In this document: positions 7,751 to 15,403 of the stretch, piece by piece
Layout of the letters: each line of letters starts with the position of its first letter
Position numbering within the stretch: position 1 is the stretch's first letter
NCBI GenBank assembly: GCA_033764095.1
Contig: JANRJF010000388.1
Location: 1 to 49,480 of the forward strand
Source of the DNA: JBDTMT01 sp033764095
GTDB lineage: Bacteria > Desulfobacterota > Binatia > HRBIN30 > CADEER01
Reading direction: 5' to 3'
DNA: 49,480 nucleotides
Made by a program: the position numbers and the translations under genes
The notes under the pieces: generated by a model
Told to the model about the DNA's origin: nothing
What the model saw: the letters and a program-made list of their open reading frames with translations, nothing else
Databases searched by the model: none

Positions 7751-10700
7751 TCACACGTCCCAGTCGATCGGCTGGCGCGGGTCGGGCGTGAAGCTGCACA
7801 GCGCCCCGGTGCGGATGGTGGCGCTGAAGTATCGGCCGAGGCGGGGATCGGCGGCGGCGATGGCGCGGATGGCGTCGCCGATGGTGCGCGAGACGTTGAT
7901 GCGGGCGCGCTCGGCCGCGGTGCTGCCGGGCCGTCGGCGCCCGCCCAGTCCGGCGGCGCGGGCAAGCGGTGCCGCCAGTTCCTGCAGCGCGGCGTGGGCG
8001 CGGGTGGCGCGTTCGCGGTCGTTGAAGCGCTCGGCTTCGGCCAGCGCCTCGCGCAGATCCTCGAGCCGCTGGGTGTCGGCCGTCGTTGCGTCGGCGGTGT
8101 CGCCGCCACCGCCGGCCAGCGCCACGGCGGTGAGCCCCGCGCCGGGGCGTCGCAACAGCGCGGCGATGTGGCGGAAACCCTTGCAGCCCTTCAGACGCAG
8201 CGGCGCCCGCTCGTCGTCGCCGATCAGCCAGGTCCTTCCGGCGGGGCGGAAGACGCCGCGCCGCGGTCCGCTGGCGCGCGGCGGTGGGCTCGGCAGCACG
8301 CGCAGCAGCGGCGCCGCGGCGATCACCTCCGCCGCGGCGGCGGCGGCCGGATGCATGCCGAGCACGGGCGCGGTGGTCTGTGCGGCACTGGCGAGCTCGC
8401 GCGCCCGCATCGGCTCGTCGGCGAGCAGCAGCTGCGCCAGCAGCACGCGGCTCTCGGTCAGCCACGGCGGCGCGTCCATCGCGGCGTGGTGCTCGACCGC
8501 GCGGGTGGCGAGCCCGATCGCTTCGGCGCGCGCACCGCGCGTTGCCGCCAGCAGCGCCAGGTAGTGAGCCCCGACGCCGAGCGCCAGCGTCGCGCTGTAG
8601 GGCACCACCGTGTCGGTGTGGGGCGCGAGCAGGGCGGCGAGCGGCGCGGCCCGCCGCGCGTCGCCGAGCGTGGCGCACAGCTCGGCGAGGAAGGGCAGCA
8701 CGCCGACGCGGCGCTCGCGGCGCAGGTCCTCGAAGTCGTGTCGCGCGACGCGCTCGAACGCGTCGCGCGCCTCGCTGGCGTCGCCCTCGGCGAGCGCGAT
8801 GAGGGCGAGGAAGGTGAGCGGCACCGGCGAGTCGGGGAAGCGCGCCGCCGCCAGCCGCGCCAGCGGCGCCTGTTCGGCGAGGCGACCCTGGGCGCGGCGG
8901 ATGGCGAACAACTGCACCGACGGGTTGGTCTGCGCCGCCGCGTCGCCGACGCGCTCGACCAGCGCGAAGGCGGCCAGCGTCTCGCGCTCGGCGACGTCGA
9001 AGCGGCCCTGCCAGATCGCCCGCATGCTGCGCGCCTGGTGGACGAGAAAGTGGTAGCGCGGGTGGCGCAGGCCGCTGGCGAGCGCGGCGAAGGCGTCGAT
9101 CTCGGCGTCGATGGCGGCGGCGTCGCCGGCGCACATCAGGTCGAACATCCGCCACAGGCGGCCCTGCGCGGTCAGGTCGCGATCGCCGGTGCGGGTGCCG
9201 AGGGCGACGATCTCCGCGGCGATGGCGAGGCGATCGGCGGCGTGCTCGTAGCGCCAGAGGACGAAGTGCCGCGCGCTCAGCGTGTGGGCGAGTGCGATCG
9301 GGTCGCCGAGGCGGCGCGCCATGGCGATCGCGGCGTCGCCCAGCGCGGTCGGGCCGAGGCTGTCGCCGGCCACCGCCTGCTCGGCGGCAAGCCGCGCCAT
9401 CAGGCGGGCCCGCAGCGCGTCGTCGTCGGCCGGCAGCAGGGCCAGCGCCTCGGCGCCGAGCCGCAGCACGTCCGCGTCGGCCTCGCGCACCGGCACGCCG
9501 AGGCCGCGCGCGGCGAGGCCGAGGACAACGTGCGCCAGCTGCGGCCCGTCGCCGCGTTCGCGCGCCAGCGCGGCGGCGGCAAGGAAATGGTCGCGCGCCG
9601 CGGCCGCGTCGCCGACGCGGGTGAGCGAGCGGCCGAGCTCGATGCGCAGGGTCGCTTCCAGCCCGGCCTCGACGGCCGGCTGGTCGGCGAGCAGGCGCAG
9701 CGCGTGGCGATAGTCGTCGATCGCCTCCTCGTCGGCGCAGCTGGCGACGGCGCGTCGCGCCGCCGCCAGCGAGTAGTGGAAGGCGGGTTGGCTGATGCCG
9801 GCGGCGCGGTAGTGGTGCGCCAGGGTGGCGACGTGCGCTTCGAGGTCGGCGGCGTAGACGCGTTCGAGCGCCGCGGCGGCCAGCGCGTGCAGCGTCGCCC
9901 GCCGCGGGCCGGGCAGCGTGTCGAGCAGCGCCTCGCGCAGCAGCGCGTGACGGAAGCGCGGGCGGCCGAGCGGCGCGGCGGCGCCGGCGACGATGCCGGC
10001 GGCGATGCCGCTGTTGAGCGTGTCCAGTACCAGCGCCGGCGCCAGCGCCAGCGCGGCGCCGAGCCAGGCGAGGTCGATCTCGACGCCCATCACCGCGGCC
10101 ATCTCCAGCGTGCGGCGCGCGGCGTCGGACAGCTGTGCGAGGCGGGCCTGCGCCACCGCGCGCACGCCGCTCGGCAGCGGCGCGTCATCCACCGGCGCGG
10201 CGCTGCCGAGCGCCGGCACGCCGAGGCCGCGCATCAGCTCGACGACGAACAGCGGGTTGCCGCCGCTGGCCGCGTGCAGGCCGGCGCCGAGGCCCGCCGG
10301 TGCCACTCCGGCGATGAGCTCGCCGACCTCCGCCTCGCTCAATCCGGCGAGCGGCAGGCGCAGTACCTGGCGCGCCAGGCGGGCAAGGCTGGTAGCGAGC
10401 GCCGGCTGCGCAGCGGCGTCGCTGTCGCGGTAGGTGCCGAGCCAGGCGATCGGCGCGTCGCGCCATTCCAGCACCGCGAACTCGGCCAGCGCCAGGCTGG
10501 GCACATCGGCGGCGTGCAGGTCGTCGAGCACGATCAGCAGCGGGCGCTCCGCGGCGGCGCGGCGGAGCAGCTCGGCGGCGGCGCCGAACAGTGCGAAGCG
10601 CGAGGCTTCGCCGTCGCGCGGCTCGCCCGGCGGCGGGGCGACGTCGGGCGTCAGCGGCGCCAGCGTGGCGGCGGCATCGCCCACCCAGGCGCGCCAGGTG

Positions 10701-11005
10701 GCCGGCGGGACGCTGCGCGCCAGGCCGCGCAACACCTGGATCCACGGCCAGTAGGCCGGCGCCCCACCACTCTCCCAGGCGCGGCCCCACAGCACGCGGA
10801 AACCGGCGGCGGCGGCACGCGCCGCCACCTCCTCGGCCAGGCGGGTCTTGCCGATCCCCGGCTCGCCGGCCAACAGCGCGGCGCCGTTGCGGCGCCGCGG
10901 CGGCGGCGTGAGCAGGTCGCCGAGCTCGTACAGCTCACGCGCACGGCCGACGAACTCCCCGCCCGGCGGCAGCATCCCGGGCGCGTTGTGAGCTTCTTGC
11001 GGCAC
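7751..11005 (-). CDS. Large AAA/AAA_16-type ATPase with helical repeat region
   Basis: 1084-aa STAND-like ATPase. Opens with FVGRARELYEL, Walker A GEPGIGKTRL (residues ~46-55), GRAWESGGAPAYWPWIQVLR, and Walker B LLIVLDDLHAAD. These are the marks of the ATPase half of adenylyl-cyclase-linked and LuxR-linked signalling proteins. A long Ala/Leu/Arg-rich helical region (about 350-850, TPR-like) follows. The C-terminal part (TWLIGDDERAPLRLKGCKGFRHIAALL, then ERARINVSRTIGDAIRAI) replaces the usual LuxR DNA-binding domain; I know this ending from soil-bacterial ATPases but not its function. There is no cyclase or HTH domain and no partner gene. Start GTG 11005; ATG 10975 is an alternative. A 1111-codon opposite-strand frame across it is a GC artefact. 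Confidence 0.88.
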   Translation of the reverse strand: MPQEAHNAPGMLPPGGEFVGRARELYELGDLLTPPPRRRNGAALLAGEPGIGKTRLAEEVAARAAAAGFRVLWGRAWESGGAPAYWPWIQVLRGLARSVPPATWRAWVGDAAATLAPLTPDVAPPPGEPRDGEASRFALFGAAAELLRRAAAERPLLIVLDDLHAADVPSLALAEFAVLEWRDAPIAWLGTYRDSDAAAQPALATSLARLARQVLRLPLAGLSEAEVGELIAGVAPAGLGAGLHAASGGNPLFVVELMRGLGVPALGSAAPVDDAPLPSGVRAVAQARLAQLSDAARRTLEMAAVMGVEIDLAWLGAALALAPALVLDTLNSGIAAGIVAGAAAPLGRPRFRHALLREALLDTLPGPRRATLHALAAAALERVYAADLEAHVATLAHHYRAAGISQPAFHYSLAAARRAVASCADEEAIDDYRHALRLLADQPAVEAGLEATLRIELGRSLTRVGDAAAARDHFLAAAALARERGDGPQLAHVVLGLAARGLGVPVREADADVLRLGAEALALLPADDDALRARLMARLAAEQAVAGDSLGPTALGDAAIAMARRLGDPIALAHTLSARHFVLWRYEHAADRLAIAAEIVALGTRTGDRDLTAQGRLWRMFDLMCAGDAAAIDAEIDAFAALASGLRHPRYHFLVHQARSMRAIWQGRFDVAERETLAAFALVERVGDAAAQTNPSVQLFAIRRAQGRLAEQAPLARLAAARFPDSPVPLTFLALIALAEGDASEARDAFERVARHDFEDLRRERRVGVLPFLAELCATLGDARRAAPLAALLAPHTDTVVPYSATLALGVGAHYLALLAATRGARAEAIGLATRAVEHHAAMDAPPWLTESRVLLAQLLLADEPMRARELASAAQTTAPVLGMHPAAAAAAEVIAAAPLLRVLPSPPPRASGPRRGVFRPAGRTWLIGDDERAPLRLKGCKGFRHIAALLRRPGAGLTAVALAGGGGDTADATTADTQRLEDLREALAEAERFNDRERATRAHAALQELAAPLARAAGLGGRRRPGSTAAERARINVSRTIGDAIRAIAAADPRLGRYFSATIRTGALCSFTPDPRQPIDWDV

Positions 11006-11165
11006 GATTCAAGCTCGCCGAAGCGTATCGTTCCGGTCAAGTCGGCGGGCAGATGACGTGCGGTGCAGCAAAACCGGTCGCACCGCCATCCCCGGGCGAA
11101 AGAGGGGGGCCAAGAGGGCACGGCCGGAGCACCGGGGGAGCCGTGTCGGGAGGAGCAGGCCCTGT

Positions 11166-11654
11166 ATGCGCAAGAGGAGGCCCGAGGTCGCGTCGCTCGA
11201 CGCGGTGCATATTCGCCGCGATGGGGACGATGCGGTCATCGAGTACACCGATCCGAGTATAGCGACCACGTATTTTCGCGTCGGTCCGGCGCTCGACCGC
11301 ATGAGCGATCAGGACGTGCTGGACGCGTTCAACGCCGTCCTGGAGGCCGAAGCCGCGGAGGACGAGCCCTACGAGCACGTCGCCGTCGAGATCCCACCCG
11401 GCAGGCCGCAGATCCGCTATCACCCGGCCGCCGAGCAGTGGGCGCCGCGCGGCGCCGTGCTGCGCTGCGTGGTCGACGACGGCGGGCCGGACGGCGAGGC
11501 GATCGTCTACATCGACGACCAGGCGCTCAGCCTGGCGGAGTTCGGCCGCCTGATCTGCACCTATGCCGGCTGGGGGATGCGCATCACCTTCGTCCCCGAG
11601 GATGCGCTCTGCTGCGAGCCGCAGGTCGAGCTGCGCGAACCCGACGACGAGTGA
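11166..11654 (+). CDS. Conserved hypothetical protein, acidic, cytoplasmic
   Basis: 162-aa protein with no signal peptide or membrane segment. It begins MRKRRPEVASLDAVHIRRDGD and contains a strand-rich core with VAVEIPPGRPQIRYHP, QWAPRGAVLRCVVDDGG, IVYIDDQALSLAEFGRLI and TYAGWGMRITFVPEDAL; the end is strongly acidic. The phrasing is that of a conserved family of unknown function that I have met in several proteobacterial groups, but I cannot name a role. GGGAGGAG lies 12-18 bases before ATG 11166. It is divergent from the ATPase gene and 190 bases upstream of the molybdopterin enzyme, separated by two hairpins, so co-transcription with that gene is doubtful. Confidence 0.75.
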   Translation: MRKRRPEVASLDAVHIRRDGDDAVIEYTDPSIATTYFRVGPALDRMSDQDVLDAFNAVLEAEAAEDEPYEHVAVEIPPGRPQIRYHPAAEQWAPRGAVLRCVVDDGGPDGEAIVYIDDQALSLAEFGRLICTYAGWGMRITFVPEDALCCEPQVELREPDDE

Positions 11655-11668
11655 GGCGGCGGCGCGCA

Positions 11669-11732
11669 GGCGGCTCGCCCGCCGGCGGCGTCCCCCGCCG
11701 CCGACCCCCCAACACAGCGCGGGCGAGCCGCC
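11669..11732. repeat. Hairpin of GC-rich 14-bp perfect inverted arms
   Basis: GGCGGCTCGCCCGC at 11669-11682 is perfectly inverted at 11719-11732 with a 36-nt spacer that contains further GCCGGCGG repeats. It follows the stop of the conserved hypothetical by 14 bases and may stop or stabilise that transcript; no T-run follows. Confidence 0.6.
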
Positions 11733-11765
11733 GGCGTTCCGACATTGCGGCTCCGCCGGCAATGC

Positions 11766-11826
11766 GCGATGAGTGGCCCGCGATGAGCCCGCGGTACCTC
11801 ATCGCGCATCGCTCGTCGCTCATCGC
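11766..11826. repeat. GATGAG palindromic element, copy 1
   Basis: GCGATGAG occurs at 11766-11773 and 11780-11787, and its complement CTCATCGC at 11798-11805 and 11819-11826, with a CGCATCGCTCGTCG middle. It is one of three copies of the same element; the others are at 14104-14170 and 19023-19090. It ends 20 bases before the start of the molybdopterin oxidoreductase. Confidence 0.75.
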
Positions 11827-11846
11827 CGTACCGTTGGGAGCCCGAC

Positions 11847-14096
11847 ATGGCCGATTCGAATCCGCCCGAGCGCGTCCACTTCCACACCTGCCCGCTCTGC
11901 GAGGCGACCTGTGGATTGGAGATCACCACGCGGGGGCGTGAGGTGGTGGGCATCCGCGGCGACGCCGACGACGTGTTCAGCCGCGGCTTCATCTGCCCGA
12001 AGGGGTTCGCGGTGAAGGAGCTCGACGCCGATCCCGATCGGCTGCGCACGCCGCTGGTCAAGCGCGACGGCCGGCACGTCGCGGTGAGCTGGGACGAGGC
12101 GTTCGCCGAGATCGAGCGCCGGCTGCTGCCGATCGTACAGCAGCACGGGCGCGACGCGGTGGCGGTCTACCTCGGCAATCCGAGCGCGCACGCGCTGGCG
12201 CTGATGCTCTACAACCAGGTGCTGCTGCGCGGGCTCGGCTCGCGCAACATCTTCTCCGCCAGCACCGTCGACCAGATGCCGAAGCAGGTCTCGGCGGGGC
12301 TCATGTTCGGCACCGTGCTGAGCGTGCCGATTCCCGACCTCGACCGCACCGACTACCTGCTGATGCTGGGCGCCGACCCGTTCACCTCGAACGGCAGTCT
12401 GATGACCGCGCCCGACGCGCCCGGACGCCTGCGTGCCATCCGCAAACGCGGCGGCAAGGTGGTGGTGATCGATCCGCGCCGCTCGCGCAGCGCGCAGGAG
12501 GCCGACGAGCACCACGCCATACGCCCCGGCGCCGACGCCTACTTCCTCTTCGGCCTGGTGCACACGCTGTTCGAGGAGCAGCTGGTGCGGCTTGGCCGGC
12601 TCGCCGAGCATGTCGCCGGCCTCGACGCGGTCGAGCGCCTGGCGCGCGACTTCGCGCCGGAGACGGTGGCGCTGCGCTGCGACGTCGCCGCCGCCGACAT
12701 CCGCCGCCTGGCGCGCGAGCTGGCGTCGGCGAAGAGCGCCGCGGTGTACGGCCGCATCGGCACCTGCACGCAGGCGTTCGGCTCGCTGAGCAGTTGGCTG
12801 GTCGACGTCGTCAACGTGCTCACCGGCCACCTCGATGCGCCCGGCGGCGCCATGTTCACCCGCCCGGCGGCCGGCGCGCCGCATACGCGCGGTACGCCCG
12901 GGAAGGGCAAGGGGGTGCGCTTCGGCCGCCGCCACAGTCGCGTCCGCCAACTCCCGGAGGTCTACGGCGAGCTGCCCGCCGCCTGCCTGGCGGAGGAGAT
13001 CGAGACGCCCGGCGCGGGGCAGATCCGCGCCCTGATCACCATCGCCGGCAATCCGGTCCTCAGTACGCCGAACGGCGCGCGCCTCGACGCGGCGCTCGGG
13101 CAACTCGAGCTGATGATCAGCCTCGACATCTTCCTCAACGAGACGACGCGCCACGCCGACGTCATCCTGCCCGGCCTGTCGCCGCTCGAGCAGTCGCACT
13201 ACGACGTCGCGCTGCGCTCGCTGGCGGTGCGCAACGTCGCCACCTACGCGGCGCCGATCTTCCCGGTGCCGGCGGGGCAGCAGCCGGAGTGGCGCACCAT
13301 CCTGCGCCTGCTCGGCGTGCTGATGGGGCAGGGCGCCAACGCCGACACCGACGGGCTCGACGACTTCGTCGCCGGGCAACTGGTCGAGCAGACGATCGCC
13401 GCCGGCGCCTCGCCGATCGCCGGCCGCAGCGCCGCCGACATCCTCGCCGCGCTGGCGCCGCGCCGCGGGCCGGATCGGCTGCTCGACCTGATGCTGCGCA
13501 CCGGGCCGTATGGCGACGGCTTCGGCGCCAACCCCGACGGGCTGACGCTCGCCAAGCTGGAGGCGCAGCCGCACGGTATCGACTTCGGTCCGCTGGCACC
13601 GCGCATCCCCGAGGTGCTGCGCACGCCGTCGGGCAAGATCGAGCTGGCGCCCGAGCCGCTGGTCGCCGACGTCGCGCGGCTGCGCGCCGATCTGGCGACG
13701 CCGAGCGACGGCCTGGTGCTGATCGGCCGCCGCGACCTGCGCTCGAACAACTCGTGGATGCACAACGCCCCGGTGCTGGTGAAGGGCAAGCCGCGCTGCA
13801 CGATGCTGGTGCATCCCGACGACGCCGCGCGCCTCGGCCTCGCCGATGGCCGCCTGGCGCGGGTGCGCTCGCGCGCCGGCCAGATCGACGTGCCGGTCGA
13901 GGTGAGCGACGCGATGCGCCGCGGCGTGGTCAGCATCCCGCACGGCTGGGGCCACGACCTGCCCGGCATCCAGATCGGCGTCGCCCAGGCGCACGCCGGC
14001 GTGAGCTGTAACCGCTTGGTGGACGAGCGCGAGATCGACCCGCTCTCCGGCAACGCGGTGCTGAACGGCGTCCCGGTGCGCGTCGAGGCGATCTGA
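11847..14096 (+). CDS. Molybdopterin-dependent oxidoreductase (DMSO reductase family)
   Basis: 749-aa catalytic-type subunit. The N-terminus has the 4Fe-4S motif CPLCEATCGLEI ... GFICPKG (residues ~15-52), then the bis-MGD binding domains: WDEAFAEIERRL, MLGADPFTSNGSL, VVVIDPRRSRSAQEADEHHAIRPGADAY split over ~185-235, and the C-terminal dinucleotide-binding barrel (LVLIGRRDLRSNNSWMHN, VSIPHGWGHD). GGGAG eight bases before ATG 11847 supports the start. No Tat signal is present, so it is probably cytoplasmic. No electron-transfer or membrane subunit gene lies nearby, so it resembles the stand-alone formate-dehydrogenase-like or assimilatory-type members. The residue that binds molybdenum and the substrate cannot be assigned safely from sequence reading. 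Confidence 0.93.
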   Translation: MADSNPPERVHFHTCPLCEATCGLEITTRGREVVGIRGDADDVFSRGFICPKGFAVKELDADPDRLRTPLVKRDGRHVAVSWDEAFAEIERRLLPIVQQHGRDAVAVYLGNPSAHALALMLYNQVLLRGLGSRNIFSASTVDQMPKQVSAGLMFGTVLSVPIPDLDRTDYLLMLGADPFTSNGSLMTAPDAPGRLRAIRKRGGKVVVIDPRRSRSAQEADEHHAIRPGADAYFLFGLVHTLFEEQLVRLGRLAEHVAGLDAVERLARDFAPETVALRCDVAAADIRRLARELASAKSAAVYGRIGTCTQAFGSLSSWLVDVVNVLTGHLDAPGGAMFTRPAAGAPHTRGTPGKGKGVRFGRRHSRVRQLPEVYGELPAACLAEEIETPGAGQIRALITIAGNPVLSTPNGARLDAALGQLELMISLDIFLNETTRHADVILPGLSPLEQSHYDVALRSLAVRNVATYAAPIFPVPAGQQPEWRTILRLLGVLMGQGANADTDGLDDFVAGQLVEQTIAAGASPIAGRSAADILAALAPRRGPDRLLDLMLRTGPYGDGFGANPDGLTLAKLEAQPHGIDFGPLAPRIPEVLRTPSGKIELAPEPLVADVARLRADLATPSDGLVLIGRRDLRSNNSWMHNAPVLVKGKPRCTMLVHPDDAARLGLADGRLARVRSRAGQIDVPVEVSDAMRRGVVSIPHGWGHDLPGIQIGVAQAHAGVSCNRLVDEREIDPLSGNAVLNGVPVRVEAI

Positions 14097-14103
14097 GTAT
14101 CAG

Positions 14104-14170
14104 CGATGAGTGACGAGCGATGAGCGATGAGGCGTGTTGGACGCATCGCTCGTTGCGCATCGCTCCTCGC
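14104..14170. repeat. GATGAG palindromic element, copy 2, overlapping a gene start
   Basis: The left arm has GCGATGAG, TGACGAG and GCGATGAG units (14104-14131); the right arm has the inverted CGCATCGCTCGTTGCGCATCG order (14142-14162) and then CTCCTCGC. The ATG of the downstream propeller gene (14127) is inside the left arm, and the right arm encodes part of its signal peptide. Confidence 0.7.
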
Positions 14171-15257
14171 TGCTCTCCTCTGTAGTCGGGCAGCGGCCGC
14201 GCCGCTGACCGAGTTCCCCCTGCCGACGGTCGGCAGTCGGCCGCTCGGCATTGCCGCCGGGCCGGATGGGGCGCTGTGGTTCTGTGAGTACAGCGCCAAT
14301 CGCATCGGGCGGCTGACGATCGATGGCGGGTTGAGCGAGTACGACGTGCCGACGCCGGCCAGTCAGCCGATCGGCATCGTGGCCGGGCCCGACGGCGCGC
14401 TGTGGTTCGCCGAGTTCGCCGCCGGGCAGATCGGGCGCATCGATCTCGACGGGGCGGTGCGCCAGTATCCGCTGCCGGATCGTGGCGCGGCGCCGTTCTT
14501 CATCGCCGTCGGCGCCGACGGCGCGCTGTGGTTCACCGAGCATGACGGCAACGCCATCGGCCGCCTCACCACCGACGGCGGGCTGAGCGAGTACCCGGTC
14601 CCGACCGCGGCAAGCGGACCGATCGGAATCACGGCGGGGCACTTCGGCGAGCTGTGGTTTGCCGAGTTCTACGCCAGCCGCATCGGCCGCGTCGACGGCG
14701 CGGGCGAGGTGACCGAGCTGGTGATCCCGATCGAGGAGAGCGGGCCGCGCGACGTCGCGGTCGCCGCCGACGGCAGCGTCTACGTCAGCCTCGAGCTGGT
14801 CGATCGCATCGGCCGCTTCGCCACCGACGGCAGTTTCAGCAGCCTGGCGCTGCAACCCGACAGCCATCCGCGCCACCTCGTCATTGGTCCCGATGCCGGG
14901 GTGTGGTTCACCGAGTTCGCCGGCGATCGCATCGGTCGCGTCGGGCGCGGCGGGGCGCTGCGCGAGATCGGCGGCCTGTCGGCGCGCAGTCGGCCGCTCG
15001 ACGTCGCGGTCGGCGCCGACGGACGCCTGTGGTTCACGCAGGCGGACGGCAATCGCGTCGGCGCGCTGGAGGTGCCGCCGTGCCCGGGCGACTGCGATGC
15101 GAGTCGCACGGTGACCATCGCCGAGCTGCTGCGCGCGGTGCGCCTGGTGCTCGGCGAGTCGGTCGAGTGCGCCGCCGCCGACGCGAACGGCGACGGTGCA
15201 GTACACGTCGACGATCTGATTGCCGCGGTCGACGCCGGGCTGCGCGGCTGCGACTGA
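14127..15257 (+). CDS. Secreted seven-bladed Vgb-like propeller with dockerin-like tail
   Basis: 376 aa. Signal peptide (CASLLAALLCSRAAAA) then seven blades of the pattern P-x-GI-x2-GPDGALWF-x-E-x4-IGR (residues ~26-310), the repeat of virginiamycin B lyase-like and streptogramin-lyase-like proteins. The His/Glu catalytic set of true Vgb could not be recognised, so a binding role is as likely as an enzyme one. The C-terminus carries two calcium-loop repeats (DCDASRTVTIAEL, DANGDGAVHVDDL) closing with Cys, the same dockerin-like module as at 6412-7587. There is no ribosome binding site beyond the GAGCGATGAG of the repeat in which the start codon lies. An earlier start is not available in frame. 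Confidence 0.82.
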   Translation: MRRVGRIARCASLLAALLCSRAAAAPLTEFPLPTVGSRPLGIAAGPDGALWFCEYSANRIGRLTIDGGLSEYDVPTPASQPIGIVAGPDGALWFAEFAAGQIGRIDLDGAVRQYPLPDRGAAPFFIAVGADGALWFTEHDGNAIGRLTTDGGLSEYPVPTAASGPIGITAGHFGELWFAEFYASRIGRVDGAGEVTELVIPIEESGPRDVAVAADGSVYVSLELVDRIGRFATDGSFSSLALQPDSHPRHLVIGPDAGVWFTEFAGDRIGRVGRGGALREIGGLSARSRPLDVAVGADGRLWFTQADGNRVGALEVPPCPGDCDASRTVTIAELLRAVRLVLGESVECAAADANGDGAVHVDDLIAAVDAGLRGCD

Positions 15258-15273
15258 GCCTCGCGGAGGAGCG

Positions 15274-15337
15274 GTAGCAGCGCGGCCCTCCGTGGCCGCC
15301 TATTCGGATGTGCGGCCGCGGAGGGCCGCGCTACTAC
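15274..15337. repeat. Palindrome with GCGGCCCTCCG core
   Basis: Arms 15274-15299 and 15312-15337 are inverted copies with 24 of 26 matching around a 12-nt loop. The core GCGCGGCCCTCCG is close in style to the pair at 30162-30261 (GCGGGCCTCC), so the two may be relatives. It lies between convergent genes. Confidence 0.75.
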
Positions 15338-15353
15338 CCCCTCGAAAAACGAA

Positions 15354-15379
15354 GGGGCGCGGCCTTGCGGCCGCGCCCC
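15354..15379 (-). terminator. Rho-independent-like terminator for the two-cohesin gene
   Basis: GGGGCGCGGCC pairs with GGCCGCGCCCC reading inward over 11 bp around a TTGC loop. On the minus strand the stem is followed by TTCGTTTTTCG, a T-rich run, so it should end transcription of the gene at 15404-17701, whose stop is 25 bases away. Confidence 0.6.
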
Positions 15380-15403
15380 CCTGGTACGCGATGTGGATCG
15401 TGC

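Noticed and set aside
7721..11056. 1111-codon open frame on the plus strand
   Set aside because: It lies exactly opposite the AAA ATPase gene, is Arg/Gly/Ala-rich with no motif, and results from high GC at third positions.
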